DNA of 64,000 nucleotides, taken from Pseudomonas chlororaphis. Its GTDB lineage: Bacteria > Pseudomonadota > Gammaproteobacteria > Pseudomonadales > Pseudomonadaceae. The notes under the pieces are model-generated. The model worked only from the letters and a program-made list of their open reading frames with translations, was not told the DNA's origin and ran no database searches. How positions within the stretch are numbered: the stretch's first letter is position 1; each line of letters opens with the position of its first letter. The stretch spans positions 248,001-312,000 of the forward strand of contig CP011020.1 of NCBI GenBank assembly GCA_001023535.1. The letters run 5' to 3'. Below are positions 17,432 through 27,323 of the stretch, piece after piece. Both the position numbers and the translations under genes were made by a program.

Positions 17432-19147
17432 ATGCACACACTTCGCAATTTCTGGCGCCTCGCACGGCCTTTCTGGGTATCCGAGGAAAAGTACCCGGCC
17501 CTGTTGCTGCTGCTGGGCACCGTGCTGATGACCCTATGCCTGGTGGGCGTCAATATCCTCAACAATTTCTGGAACCTGCATTTCTACAACGCCTTGCAGG
17601 CCCTGGACTACCACGGTTTTCTCGTTGGCAGCCTGCAATTCATCCTGCTGCAGGTCGGCACGGCCGCCTTTACCGTGGGCGCGTTCCACTTCCAGCAGAA
17701 GCTGACCATACGCTGGCGGCGCTGGGCCACGCGCAACATGCTCGACCAATGGCTGGGCAGCCAGCGCTACCAGAAGCTGAAGCTGACCGAGACCGAGGTC
17801 GATAACCCTGACCAGCGGATCGCCGAGGACATCGACCTGTTCATCGTCAAGTCGCTGAAGTTGAGCCTGGGCTTGCTGACGTCGGTGGTGTCGCTGTTTT
17901 CGTTCCTGAACATTCTCTGGCAGGCCTCCAGCCTGGTGAGCGTGCCGTTCAACGACCAGTCGGTGGTCATCCCCGGCCTGCTGGTGTGGATTGCCCTGGT
18001 GTACGCGCTGCTGGGCACAGGCCTGGCGTTCTGGCTGGGGCGCGCCCTGCCCGGCCTCAACTTCATGCAACAGCGGCGCGAGGCGGACTTTCGTTTCTCG
18101 CTGATTCGCCTGCGGGAAAACGCCAACTCGGTGGCCCAATACCGCGGTGAGGCGGTGGAGAACGAACGCTTCAACCGACGCCTGGAGGCGGCGCTGGAAA
18201 ACTTCTGGGCGCTGGTCAAGAAGCAAAAGCTGATCATGGGCTACTCGACGTTCTACCTGCGCAGCGCCACGGTCATTCCCATGTTCATCATGGCGCCGCA
18301 ATTCTTCGCCGGTGCCTTTCCCCTCGGCCGCCTGACCCAGATCAGCGCGGCCTTCGGCGAAGTGCACGCGGCCATCGCCTATCTGGTCAGCGTGTTTCCG
18401 GAGCTGTCGGAATGGAAATCGGTGATCGATCGTTTGAACGGGTTCCAGGAGCGCCTGGACAACGTCGAGGTCAAGTCTGCGGTGCGCCTCGAACAGCAGG
18501 CCAGCGGCCTCGACATCAAGGACCTGGACGTCTGGCTGCCGAACGGCCGGCAATTGTTCAAGGGCTTCAACCTGTCTCTCAAGCCCGGTGACAGCCTCAT
18601 GATCAGTGCGCCGTCGGGCTACGGCAAATCGACGCTGATCCGCACCATCACCGGGCTCTGGCCCCACGCCACAGGCAGCAGCCACTATGACCGTGAACGG
18701 GCGCTGACGCTGTCGCAAAAACCCTACCTGCCGCTGGGCAGCCTGCGCGAAGCCCTGTGGTACCCCAACCCGCCAAGGCGCGAGGAAGACGCGGCGCTGC
18801 GCCAGGCCATGGAGCACATCGGCCTGCAGCACCTGGGCGATCAGTTGGACCAGGAACGGGACTGGGCCCAGACCCTCAGCATCGGCGAACAGCAACGCTG
18901 CGCCTTCGTCCGCGCCCTGCTGGCCCGGCCCACGGTGCTGTTCCTCGACGAAAGCAGCTCGGCCCTGGATGCGGCCAACGAACAGCGCTGCTACCAACTG
19001 CTCAAGCAGGCCCTGCCGGAATCGATCCTGATCAGCGTCGGGCACAACACCTCGCTGGAACAGATTCACTGGCAAGTCCTCGAACTCAAGGACGAGGCCC
19101 AGTGGGTCCAGCGCAAAGCCCGGCAAGCGGCCGTGCCCCTGGGCTGA
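17432..19147 (+). CDS. SbmA/YddA-like ABC transporter, fused permease-ATPase
   Basis: 571 residues. The N-terminal half has membrane helices and the family segment [18 protein letters not shown] (about residues 41-58). The second half is an ABC ATPase with Walker [11 protein letters not shown], signature [16 protein letters not shown] and Walker [13 protein letters not shown]. This is the YddA/BclA branch related to SbmA/BacA peptide transporters and eukaryotic ABCD proteins. Members next to siderophore clusters may move peptides or siderophores across the inner membrane, but the direction is not evident from sequence. It lies divergent to the FhuF-like gene across the candidate Fur box, so a role with the NRPS product is likely but inferred. 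Confidence 0.8.
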   Translation: MHTLRNFWRLARPFWVSEEKYPALLLLLGTVLMTLCLVGVNILNNFWNLHFYNALQALDYHGFLVGSLQFILLQVGTAAFTVGAFHFQQKLTIRWRRWATRNMLDQWLGSQRYQKLKLTETEVDNPDQRIAEDIDLFIVKSLKLSLGLLTSVVSLFSFLNILWQASSLVSVPFNDQSVVIPGLLVWIALVYALLGTGLAFWLGRALPGLNFMQQRREADFRFSLIRLRENANSVAQYRGEAVENERFNRRLEAALENFWALVKKQKLIMGYSTFYLRSATVIPMFIMAPQFFAGAFPLGRLTQISAAFGEVHAAIAYLVSVFPELSEWKSVIDRLNGFQERLDNVEVKSAVRLEQQASGLDIKDLDVWLPNGRQLFKGFNLSLKPGDSLMISAPSGYGKSTLIRTITGLWPHATGSSHYDRERALTLSQKPYLPLGSLREALWYPNPPRREEDAALRQAMEHIGLQHLGDQLDQERDWAQTLSIGEQQRCAFVRALLARPTVLFLDESSSALDAANEQRCYQLLKQALPESILISVGHNTSLEQIHWQVLELKDEAQWVQRKARQAAVPLG

Positions 19148-19157
19148 CCCCGCTACC

Positions 19158-19258
19158 GTCTTCGCGGGCAAGCCCGCTCCCACAGGGTTGTTTGGCGGAC
19201 TGGAGAGGTGTTTTCGCCATAGATCTCTTTGTGGGAGCGGGCTTGCTCGCGAAGAGGC
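19158..19258. repeat. REPIN (inverted pair of REP elements)
   Basis: CTTCGCGGGCAAGCCCGCTC (19160-19179) and its inverted counterpart GTGGGAGCGGGCTTGCTCGC (19231-19250) flank a spacer containing GGCGGACTGGAGAGGTG. The same spacer recurs in the array at 20681 and in the copy at 25200. It occupies most of the 250-bp gap before the alcohol dehydrogenase. Confidence 0.85.
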
Positions 19259-19398
19259 CGGCAAGCCCTCTCCAACCCACCACAAGGTCCCCCAGCCCAG
19301 GACAACCGCCAGTCCTGCGCCCACGAGATCTCTCTGAACTTCCATCCGACCTTGCGTCTCTGCCCTTTACCATCACCCGATTAAAAAGGCAGGACGTC

Positions 19399-20622
19399 AT
19401 GAGAGCACTTACTTATCACGGCGCGCACAGCGTCAAGGTCGACACGGTCCCGGACCCGGTTCTGGTGGACAGCGACGACATCATCTTGCGTGTAACGGCA
19501 ACAGCCATCTGTGGCTCGGACCTGCACCTGTATCGCGGCAAGATCCCCACGGTCGAGCATGGCGATATCTTCGGCCACGAGTTCATGGGCATCGTCGAAG
19601 AAACGGGTTCTGCGGTGACCGCCGTACAACCCGGCGACCGCGTGGTGATCCCATTCGTGATCGCCTGCGGCAGCTGCTTTTTCTGCCAGATGGATTTGTT
19701 TGCCGCCTGTGAAACCACCAACACCGGCCGCGGCGCGATCCTGAACAAGAAGTCCATTCCACCGGGAGCGGCACTGTTCGGCTTCAGCCACCTGTACGGC
19801 GGCGTCCCCGGTGGCCAGGCCGAGTATGTGCGAGTGCCAAAGGCCAACACCGGCCCGTTCAAGGTGCCGGGCACCCTCGCGGACGAGAAAGTGCTGTTCC
19901 TCTCGGACATCTTGCCCACCGCGTTTCAAGCCGTCACCAACACGGGCATCGGCAACGGTTCGAGCATCGCGATCTACGGTGCCGGGCCGGTCGGTCTGTT
20001 GAGTGCGGCGTGCGCGAGAATGTTGGGGGCCGAGCGGATTTTCATGGTCGATCATCACCCCTATCGACTGGCCTACGCACAACGCACCTACGGTGTGATT
20101 CCGATCAACTTCGATGAAGACGATGACCCCGCCGACACGATCATTCGCCAGACCCAAGGCATGCGCGGGGTCGACGGTGTAGTGGACGCGGTCGGCTTCG
20201 AAGCCAAGGGCAGCACCACCGAAACCGTGCTCGCCACATTGAAGCTCGAAGGCAGCAGTGGCAAGGCCTTGCGCCAGTGCATTGCCGCCGTACGCCGTGG
20301 TGGGGTCGTGAGTGTGCCAGGGGTGTATTCCGGGTTCATCCACGGTTTTCTGTTTGGCGACGCGTTCGACAAAGGGCTGACCTTCAAGATGGGCCAGACC
20401 CACGTGCAGCGTTACCTTCCCGAATTGCTCGAACACATCGAGACCGGCCGCCTGGCACCCGAGGTCATCATCAGCCATCGAATGGCCCTGGAGCAGGCGG
20501 CCGAGGGCTACAAGATCTTTGACAAAAAACAGGAAGATTGCCGCAAGGTCATCCTGACCCCCGGCGACTCAGCCATCGCAGTGCCAGAGGGCGACGGCCC
20601 GGCCCTGGCGCTGGGGACCTAA
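19399..20622 (+). CDS. Zn-dependent alcohol/formaldehyde dehydrogenase family
   Basis: 407 residues from ATG 19399, preceded by AGGACG. Medium-chain dehydrogenase: catalytic-zinc residues in [11 protein letters not shown] and GHEFMG, the structural-zinc cysteine cluster [16 protein letters not shown] (CxxCxxC-x7-C) and the Rossmann motif YGAGPVGLL. The length and the insertion after the structural zinc place it near the glutathione-independent formaldehyde dehydrogenase group rather than the short alcohol dehydrogenases. The substrate cannot be told from sequence. REPIN sequences flank it on both sides, so it is probably its own transcription unit. Confidence 0.82.
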   Translation: MRALTYHGAHSVKVDTVPDPVLVDSDDIILRVTATAICGSDLHLYRGKIPTVEHGDIFGHEFMGIVEETGSAVTAVQPGDRVVIPFVIACGSCFFCQMDLFAACETTNTGRGAILNKKSIPPGAALFGFSHLYGGVPGGQAEYVRVPKANTGPFKVPGTLADEKVLFLSDILPTAFQAVTNTGIGNGSSIAIYGAGPVGLLSAACARMLGAERIFMVDHHPYRLAYAQRTYGVIPINFDEDDDPADTIIRQTQGMRGVDGVVDAVGFEAKGSTTETVLATLKLEGSSGKALRQCIAAVRRGGVVSVPGVYSGFIHGFLFGDAFDKGLTFKMGQTHVQRYLPELLEHIETGRLAPEVIISHRMALEQAAEGYKIFDKKQEDCRKVILTPGDSAIAVPEGDGPALALGT

Positions 20623-21226
20623 AGCCGCCTCCCACAGTGTTATGGGGTGGACTGGAAATGTGTGCCCACCATAGATCCACTTGTGGGAGCGGGCTCGCTC
20701 GTGAAGACGATGGTCCATCCAGCATCGGGGCAAACTGACCCACCGCATTCGCGGGCAAGCCCGCTCCCACAGGGTTGTTTGGCGGACTGGAGAGGTGTGT
20801 CCACCACAGATCCACTTGTGGGAGCGAGCTTGCTCGCGAAGACGATGGTCCATCCAGCATCGGGGCAAACTGCCCCACCGCATTCGCGGGCAAGCCCGCT
20901 CCCACAGGGTTGTTTGGCGGACTGGAGAGGTGTGCCCACCACAGATCCACTTGTGGGAGCAAGCTTGCTCGCGAAGACGATGGTCCATCCAGCATCGGGG
21001 CAAACTGACCCACCGCATTCGCGGGCAAGCCCGCTCCCACAGGGTTATTTGGCGGACTGGAGAGGTGTGTCCACCACAGATCCACTTGTGGGAGCGGGCT
21101 CGCTCGCGAAGACGATGGTCCATCCAGCATCGGGGCAAACTGACCCGCCGCCTTCGCGGGCGGGCCCGCTCCCACAGGGTTGTTTGGCGGACTGGAGAGG
21201 TGTGTCCACCATAGGGAGGGTATCTG
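20623..21226. repeat. Tandem REPIN array, four 135-bp units
   Basis: The marker TTGTGGGAGC recurs at 20681, 20816, 20951 and 21086, exactly 135 bp apart. Each unit contains a REP in one orientation (GTGGGAGC..GCTCGCG), a spacer with GATGGTCCATCCAGCATCGG, a REP in the opposite orientation (TTCGCGGGCAAGCCCGCTCC) and a spacer with GGCGGACTGGAGAGGTGTG. A partial, diverged unit precedes the first copy. The units are nearly identical, which suggests recent amplification. Long open frames through the array on both strands are a by-product of the repeats and are not called as genes. Confidence 0.93.
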
Positions 21227-22858
21227 TCATTCACCTGTGCGGGCTTTGGAGGCGTTCGCTCCATATTTTTCCAGCAACTTGAGTGTCACGCCGTTGGTCC
21301 AGCCGAAGCCGTCCTGCAACGCGTATTCACCGCCGCCACCGCCCTGCCCCTGGCCAGACACGTTGTATTTCTCCACGAGTTTGTCCTCCTTGCGGTAAAG
21401 GTTTTGGACCTGCTGGAGAAAGCGCTGGCCAATCTGTGCCGCGAGGTCGCCTTGCTGGTAGCGGTCCAGCCCTTCCACCGCCACCCACTGCAACGGCGCC
21501 CAGCCATTGGGTTCGTCCCATTGCTGGCCATTGCTGACCTGGGTCGTGGCAAGCCCGCCAGCACGCAGCAGGCCGCCGCGCACTGCCTCGGCCGTGCGCC
21601 TGGCGTGCTCGTTGGACGCCAGCCCGGTGTACAGCGGGAACAGCGCCGCAGCCGTCAGGTCCGGACGCTGTCGGTCGAGCTGCCAATCGTAATCGACGTA
21701 GTAACCGCCATCGGCCTTCCACAAGTGCCGTTCGATGGCCTGCTGACGCCGGTCGGCGCGCTGGCCGTAAGCCTGGACGCACGACACGTCGCGAAGGGTC
21801 TCGCAGCCCTTGGCGATGGTGCGCTCCAGGTGATACATGAGGCTGTTCAAGTCCACCGGCACGATGGCGGTGGTGCGTATCGTCTCCAGGCGCTTGCCGT
21901 CACCCAGCCAGCGCGAACTGAAATCCCAGCCGCTTTCGGCGCCGGCGCGCAAGTCGCGCCAGACCTCCTGGCGCGTCCGGTCCGGCGCCTGGGCGGCGGT
22001 CTTGATGTCTTGCAGCCAGGACTCCTGGCGGGGCGTCGCGCTGGCGTCCCAATAGCGATTGAGCACGCTGCCGTCGGCCAGCTTGACGACATGCCGGGCG
22101 GCCGCGCCGGGCTTGAGCGTCTGCGCACCGTCCATCCAGTAGGCGTACTCACGTTGCAGTTGGGGAAGGTAGCGAGCGTAGGCCTGGTCGCCTTCGATGC
22201 GAGCCTGCAGCTCCACCATGTAGGCGAAGAACGGCGGCTGCGACCGGCTCAGGTAGTACGTGCGATTGCCATTGGGGATATGACCGTAGGTGTCGATCAT
22301 GTAGGCGAAGTTGTCGGTCATCTGCCGGACCTGATCCTTGTCGCCGCTGTGTTCGAGGCCCAGCATGGTGAAATACGAGTCCCAGTAGTACATCTCGCGA
22401 AAGCGTCCGCCCGGCACCACGTAGGGCTGCGGCAGCGGCAACAGGCTGCTGTACTGTGGCACCTCGCGGTAGGTGCGGCTCAATACCGGCCAGAGCGAAT
22501 CGATGTGCGCCTCGATCGGCGCGCCAGGCTTGGGCGGTGGGCTTTGCGCTTCGCCGGATTCGATGAAGTTGTCTTGGACGAAGCCCTTCAGGTCGAAACC
22601 GTCGCGCTCATGAAGGGCAAGATAATCGGCGCGGATCTTCGCGGGATCGCGCTTGGGCAGCGCATCGACGAAGTGTTTCTGGTCGGTGAAGATCCCCTGG
22701 CGCTGCACCGCTTCAAACAGCTCCGGGTACGCGTGGTCGGGGGCAAGAGGGGTACGTTCCTTGGCGTCTTCATAGCTCCATGTGGCAGGCGGTTGACTCG
22801 AACAAGCGGCGCACAACAGTGCGGCGAAAGACAGGCTGGTGAAATCCATAGGTCGCAT
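21227..22858 (-). CDS. treA: Trehalase (GH37), exported
   Basis: About 543 residues from ATG 22858, preferred because GGAG lies 6 bases upstream; ATG 22870 is also in frame. Both trehalase signatures are present: [15 protein letters not shown] and [14 protein letters not shown]. It hydrolyses alpha,alpha-trehalose to two glucose. The N-terminus ([12 protein letters not shown]) looks like a lipoprotein or Sec signal, so the enzyme acts in the periplasm or on a membrane anchor. The C-terminal tail has a glycine-rich stretch (GQGQGGGGG) common in bacterial TreA. The REPIN array abuts its 3' end. Confidence 0.93.
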   Translation of the reverse strand: MRPMDFTSLSFAALLCAACSSQPPATWSYEDAKERTPLAPDHAYPELFEAVQRQGIFTDQKHFVDALPKRDPAKIRADYLALHERDGFDLKGFVQDNFIESGEAQSPPPKPGAPIEAHIDSLWPVLSRTYREVPQYSSLLPLPQPYVVPGGRFREMYYWDSYFTMLGLEHSGDKDQVRQMTDNFAYMIDTYGHIPNGNRTYYLSRSQPPFFAYMVELQARIEGDQAYARYLPQLQREYAYWMDGAQTLKPGAAARHVVKLADGSVLNRYWDASATPRQESWLQDIKTAAQAPDRTRQEVWRDLRAGAESGWDFSSRWLGDGKRLETIRTTAIVPVDLNSLMYHLERTIAKGCETLRDVSCVQAYGQRADRRQQAIERHLWKADGGYYVDYDWQLDRQRPDLTAAALFPLYTGLASNEHARRTAEAVRGGLLRAGGLATTQVSNGQQWDEPNGWAPLQWVAVEGLDRYQQGDLAAQIGQRFLQQVQNLYRKEDKLVEKYNVSGQGQGGGGGEYALQDGFGWTNGVTLKLLEKYGANASKARTGE

Positions 22859-23015
22859 AGGCAGCTCCATCGTAGTGTCGTTCCTGACACAGGAGTGACC
22901 TGATGGACGGGCCCGGGTTCATTAAAAGACCCTGGCCCGGACCACGGCGCCAAGCCGCCTGTGCACGCAGCCACCGGCGCTCAGGCGGTTGCCCAGCCGT
23001 TCGGCCTCGGCCGCG

Positions 23016-23708
23016 CTAGGCCGTCTGTTCCTGCTCCAACCGCTTGAGCAGTGCCTCGGCGACGGCCTCGGAAGACGCCGGGTTCTGGCCGGTGATCAGG
23101 TGTCCGTCCTCGACCACATAGACCGCCCAGTCCGCCGCCTTGGAGTACTCGCCGCCCTTGGCCTTGAGCATGTCTTCCACCAGGAACGGCACCACCTGGG
23201 TCAGGCCCACCGCGTCTTCCTCGGAATTGGTGAAGCCGGTGACTTTCTTACCCTTGACCAGCGGCTGGCCATCGGGGGCGACGACGTTCTTGAACACGCC
23301 AGGGGCATGGCAAACGGCGGCGACGGGTTTGTTCGCGGCGTACATCGCCTCGATGAGGATCTTCGAGTCCCGGTCCTCGGCGAGGTCCCAGAGCGGGCCA
23401 TGGCCGCCGGGATAGAACACGGCGTCGAAGTCATAGGGATCCACTTCGCCCAGCAGCACCGTGCTGGCCAAGGCAGCCTGGGCCTCGGTGTCCGTGCGGA
23501 ACCGGCGGGTGGCGTCGGTCTGGGCGTCCTCTTCATTGCTCTTGGGGTCCAGCGGCGGCTGCCCGCCCTGGGGAGAAGCCAGCGTGACGTCCATCCCGGC
23601 GTCGACGAACACATAGTAGGGCGCGGCGAACTCCTCCAGCCAGAAGCCGGTTTTCTTGCCGGTATCGCCCAACTGATCGTGAGATGTAAGGACCATTAGA
23701 ATGTTCAT
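23016..23708 (-). CDS. DJ-1/PfpI-family class I glutamine amidotransferase-like protein
   Basis: 230 residues from ATG 23708 with GGAGGAG upstream (an in-frame upstream extension is not needed). The nucleophile elbow AAVCHAPGVF carries the conserved Cys, YPGGHGPLWDL precedes it, and NSEEDAV follows. This is the HchA/Hsp31-like branch: deglycase/glyoxalase III or chaperone activities are known in relatives. The function here cannot be narrowed. It stands alone between trehalase and an MFS gene. Confidence 0.82.
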   Translation of the reverse strand: MNILMVLTSHDQLGDTGKKTGFWLEEFAAPYYVFVDAGMDVTLASPQGGQPPLDPKSNEEDAQTDATRRFRTDTEAQAALASTVLLGEVDPYDFDAVFYPGGHGPLWDLAEDRDSKILIEAMYAANKPVAAVCHAPGVFKNVVAPDGQPLVKGKKVTGFTNSEEDAVGLTQVVPFLVEDMLKAKGGEYSKAADWAVYVVEDGHLITGQNPASSEAVAEALLKRLEQEQTA

Positions 23709-23803
23709 CTTAACCGCTCCTCCGAAGATCAAAGGCAAGGCGCGTGTCGCCTTGCTTAAGGTTCAGAGGTTGTGCCGGGCCAGACGTTCAAATGCGAAGC
23801 AGA

Positions 23804-25048
23804 TCATTCCATGGCCACGGCGGCCTCAGGCCGTGTTGCACGCCGTGACAGGCAGGTCTCCGGCATGGCCAACAGCAAGCCGAAGGCCAGCGCAGCAATC
23901 GCGGCAAGTGTCAGGAATGCCGCGCTGTAGCCCGCCCCTTCGACTACGAAGCCCGCCAGGCTGTTGCTCAACGCGGCGCCGAGGCCGAACACAGTGGACA
24001 GCACGCCGAGGCTGACGTTGAACCGTCCCGTGCCCTGGGTCAGGTCCTTGACCACCAGCGGAAACAGCGCGCCAAACAGCCCGGCGCCGATGCCGTCGAG
24101 CAATTGCACCGCCACCAGCCAGTAAAGATCGTCCGAAAGCACGTACAGCACGCCGCGAATCGGCAGGATCAGGAATCCGGCCAGCAGCAGTGGCTTTCGC
24201 CCCCAGATGTCGGCCTTGAGGCCCACCAGCCAGGCCATCGGCACCATCACCAGTTGCGCCGCCACAATGCACGCCGAGGTCAGCGGCGTGGCCAGGTGCG
24301 CGTTGGCCTGAGCGAGTTTCTGACTGACCAGCGGCAGCATCGCCGCATTGGCCAGGTGGAACAGCGCGCAGCACATGGCGAAGAGCAACAGCGTGCGGTT
24401 ATCCAGCAGGATCCGTAACGCCGAAGGCATCTCGCCGGTGACGGTCTGGCCGGTCTCCAGGCCGCGGGCCACATCATGGTCGATGGCTTCGGCGGACACG
24501 CAACTGACCGCGATGATGCTGGCCAAGGCCATCGCCGCCATCAGGTAGAACACCGCGATGGGACCGAACAGCCAGGCGAAACCACCGGCCAGCAACGCGG
24601 CGCAGGCGTTGCCCGCATGATTGAAGGTTTCGTTGCGCCCGGTCCGCCGGGTAAAGGCTTTCGCCCCGGTGATGCCCAGGGAAATGGCCGCGATGGCCGG
24701 GGCGAACACCGACGCCGCCACGGCACTGAGGGCCTGGGTCAACGCCACCAGACCAAACGAAGAGGTGAATGGCAACACCAGGCACCCCAGCGTCACCAGC
24801 AAGGCCGCGACCGCCACCACCGCGCGCTTGCTGCGAACGCGGTCGATCAACGCGCCGGCGGGGCCCTGGGTGATGAGCCCGGCGACGGCCGCCAGGGTCA
24901 TGACCATGCCGATGCTGGAGGGTTGCCATTGATGCACGGCCAATAGATAGATGGCCAGGTATGGCCCCAGCCCGTCGCGGACGTCGGCGAGGAAGAAGTT
25001 CAGGCTGTCCAGGGACAGGTTATTGCGGCGATCCAGGTGTCGATCCAC
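23804..25048 (-). CDS. MFS transporter
   Basis: About 414 residues from GTG 25048 (CGAGG just upstream); two TTG codons near 25120 would extend it by 24 residues. About twelve hydrophobic helices, with the MFS A-like motif after TM2 (GALIDRVRSKRA) and WGRKPLL in the second half. The start LSLDSLNFFLADVRDGLGP is typical of a group of bacterial MFS proteins of unknown substrate. The final residues are polar and short. The gene is flanked by a REPIN upstream, so it is probably monocistronic. Confidence 0.78.
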   Translation of the reverse strand: MDRHLDRRNNLSLDSLNFFLADVRDGLGPYLAIYLLAVHQWQPSSIGMVMTLAAVAGLITQGPAGALIDRVRSKRAVVAVAALLVTLGCLVLPFTSSFGLVALTQALSAVAASVFAPAIAAISLGITGAKAFTRRTGRNETFNHAGNACAALLAGGFAWLFGPIAVFYLMAAMALASIIAVSCVSAEAIDHDVARGLETGQTVTGEMPSALRILLDNRTLLLFAMCCALFHLANAAMLPLVSQKLAQANAHLATPLTSACIVAAQLVMVPMAWLVGLKADIWGRKPLLLAGFLILPIRGVLYVLSDDLYWLVAVQLLDGIGAGLFGALFPLVVKDLTQGTGRFNVSLGVLSTVFGLGAALSNSLAGFVVEGAGYSAAFLTLAAIAALAFGLLLAMPETCLSRRATRPEAAVAME

Positions 25049-25195
25049 GTAGGCCTCGGCAAGGGCATTGGCCCGAAGATAATTGACAGCGGCACTGACG
25101 CTCAAATGCCGCAAGCGCAAGGCGACCCTAAGGTCCCTTCTTCATTCAGTCAAACCGTCAGACGACGAGAGCGAGGCGTCATTTCAACCAGCCAA

Positions 25196-25380
25196 CCCAG
25201 CGACTGACCCACCGCATTCGCGGGCAAGCCCGCTCCCACAGAGTCATTTGGCGGACTGGAGAGGTGTGTCCGCCACAGATCCCCTTGTGGGAGCGAGCTT
25301 GCTCGCGAAGGCGGTGGCCCATCCAGCACCGGAGCAAACTGACCCTCCGCCTTCGCGGGCAAGCCCGCTCCCACAAAGAG
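25196..25380. repeat. REPIN group (three REP elements)
   Basis: REPs at 25216-25240 (TTCGCGGGCAAGCCCGCTCC), 25284-25310 (inverted, GTGGGAGCGAGCTTGCTCGC) and 25351-25375 (direct). The spacers are diverged versions of the 135-bp unit at 20681-21220, including GGCGGACTGGAGAGGTGTG and CCATCCAGCACCGG. It fills the gap between the MFS and OPT genes; no gene is seen here. Confidence 0.88.
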
Positions 25381-25407
25381 ATGACGGCGCCACCGTGTGG
25401 GGTAGGC

Positions 25408-27153
25408 CTATCCTCCGTTGCCCAGCATCGCCCACAGTGACGCCCCGACCCCAGTGATACTTTCCCCGGCAATCAACCCCGCTGCCGCGGTGATGGCGAA
25501 CCGTTCCGTGACGGTCGGCCAGCGGCAGCTCACCAGCCAGGTGAGCACGGCGCCGAAAGCCATCATCAACGACACCGATGCCGGCAGTACAAACGCCAGG
25601 CCCAGGGCCGCCGTGCTGGGCAGCAGCCGGGCATGGCGTTCGGGCAACATGCTGTCGAGTATGCCCAGCAGCAAGCCGGCCAGGCCGCCGACGAAAATCG
25701 ACCAACGGATGCTCGTCGACAGGGAATCCAGGCCATGGGTCAGGGTTTGCGCCACGGCTTTCCAGGTGGCGACCGCCGGGGCCGGCCATTCTTCGGAGAG
25801 CAGCATGGCCTGTGGGTCCGGGATCAAGGCCAGATAGGCCAGTACCCCGACGATGCTGCCAACGAAAATCCCCAGGGTCTGGGCGATCAACTGCTTGCGA
25901 GGCGTCGCGCCGATCGCCCGGCCCACCTTGAAATCGTTCATCAGGTCGGTGCACTGTCCGGCCGAGCCGCCGGCGGTGTTGGCGCTCATCAGGTTGATCG
26001 GCACCTGCCCAGGTGCCACGATGCCGAAGCTCAGCTGTGACAGTTGCCCGATGGCCCCGACGGGCGGGATACCCGTGGCGCCGACCACCCGGGCGGCCAC
26101 GGCGGCCAGGCAGATGGCCAGGGGAATGGTCAGCAAGGCCATCCACAGGTTGATGCCGAACAGCAGCGCTTGCAGGCTCACCACCAGCACAATCGCCAGC
26201 CCGAAACCGGCGGCAGGCCCCACCTTGGGCACCCGCCAGAGCACCCCGCCACCGGCCTGGGTGGACGCGTGCAACGACCACAGGCGAATCGCCAGGGAGG
26301 CCAGCGTCGAGCAGACCATCAGACTCACGCCCGGCCACAACAACCACTCCACCAGCGCCGCGAACTGCGGACCGCTGCTGCCAGGAGGCAACTGCACCAA
26401 GCCTTGCCCCAGCAACCACGGCGCCAACCCGCCCCAGGCCAGCAACGCCCCCAGCAGCAGGCTCAGGCCGACACGAATCCCGATAATGCCGCCGAACCCC
26501 AGCAACAGCAGCGAGGGGTCAGCGGTGAAGGTCAGGCGCTCCAACTGGCCCGTCGGCGCCCAGCGTGGCAAGGCCCACATAAACGTGTCGACCCACTTGG
26601 CCAGCCCGGACACGAACGCAGCGCCAAGCAACACTTTCAAGCGCGTTGCTGCCTCATGGCCGTGGTTGTAGATGTGCAACAGGGTTTCCAGCGTCGCCAT
26701 CCCCTCGGGAAACTTCAGCGCCTTGTCATTGAGCAACGACGGTCGCAGGTACCAGGCAATCCAGATCCCGAGAAAACTCACCGAGAACACCCAGGCCACC
26801 ATCGGCAGGGCATCCAATTGCTGCCCGGTTAGCAAGGTGTACGCCGGAATCGGCGCCACCAACCCACCGGAAATGATCGAGGCCGCGGCAGACGCCACGG
26901 TCTGGTTGATGTTGCTTTCGTGCAGCGTCCACGGCACCCCGGCGCCGGAACGCCGGGCCAGGCCTTGCCAAATGCCGTAGCCGATCAGCAGGGCAATGAT
27001 CGACATGTTGAACGACCAGCCGATCTTCAACCCGGCGTACACATTGGAAGGCGTCAACAGGATCCCAAGCACGATCCCGGTCGTGACCGCTCGCAGGCTG
27101 AGCTCGCGTTGCACAGGGCTGTCGAGGGGATTCGGTGGCGAGGTGTGGAGCAT
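25408..27153 (-). CDS. OPT-family oligopeptide/metal-chelate transporter
   Basis: 581 residues, very hydrophobic, with roughly 14-16 membrane helices. The early segment NVYAGLKIGWSFNMSI and ALKFPEGMATLETLL match the OPT family (oligopeptide transporters and YSL metal-nicotianamine transporters). Bacterial members import small peptides or metal chelates by proton symport. Nothing nearby specifies the substrate. It sits alone between REP sequences. ATG 27153 agrees with a short cytoplasmic N-terminus. Confidence 0.82.
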   Translation of the reverse strand: MLHTSPPNPLDSPVQRELSLRAVTTGIVLGILLTPSNVYAGLKIGWSFNMSIIALLIGYGIWQGLARRSGAGVPWTLHESNINQTVASAAASIISGGLVAPIPAYTLLTGQQLDALPMVAWVFSVSFLGIWIAWYLRPSLLNDKALKFPEGMATLETLLHIYNHGHEAATRLKVLLGAAFVSGLAKWVDTFMWALPRWAPTGQLERLTFTADPSLLLLGFGGIIGIRVGLSLLLGALLAWGGLAPWLLGQGLVQLPPGSSGPQFAALVEWLLWPGVSLMVCSTLASLAIRLWSLHASTQAGGGVLWRVPKVGPAAGFGLAIVLVVSLQALLFGINLWMALLTIPLAICLAAVAARVVGATGIPPVGAIGQLSQLSFGIVAPGQVPINLMSANTAGGSAGQCTDLMNDFKVGRAIGATPRKQLIAQTLGIFVGSIVGVLAYLALIPDPQAMLLSEEWPAPAVATWKAVAQTLTHGLDSLSTSIRWSIFVGGLAGLLLGILDSMLPERHARLLPSTAALGLAFVLPASVSLMMAFGAVLTWLVSCRWPTVTERFAITAAAGLIAGESITGVGASLWAMLGNGG

Positions 27154-27253
27154 GCGAATTCCTTATCGGCGATGAGACAGCACGATCACTCGGCGCGACG
27201 GCTTAACAAGTGAGCGCTGTATCCACGGAAGGTTCACACACCCCGGCAAATCC

Positions 27254-27280
27254 GCGTGTGGGAGCTTGCTCGCGAAAGCG
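27254..27280. repeat. Single degenerate REP
   Basis: GTGTGGGAGCTTGCTCGCGA is a shortened REP lacking part of the stem (GAGCGGGCTTGC reduced to GAGCTTGC). It lies in the gap between the OPT gene and the 3' end of the YdiJ-like gene. Confidence 0.6.
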
Positions 27281-27323
27281 CAGGCCCAGCCAGAGAGTAG
27301 ATCCCCGGCTGAGCCCACCGGAC

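Noticed and set aside
20681..21220. Regularly spaced repeats as a possible CRISPR array
   Set aside because: The whole 135-bp unit repeats including the spacers, repeats are inverted REP pairs, and there are no cas genes.
20549..21282. Long frames on both strands inside the REPIN array
   Set aside because: They only translate the 135-bp repeat; 135 is a multiple of 3, so any open unit stays open.
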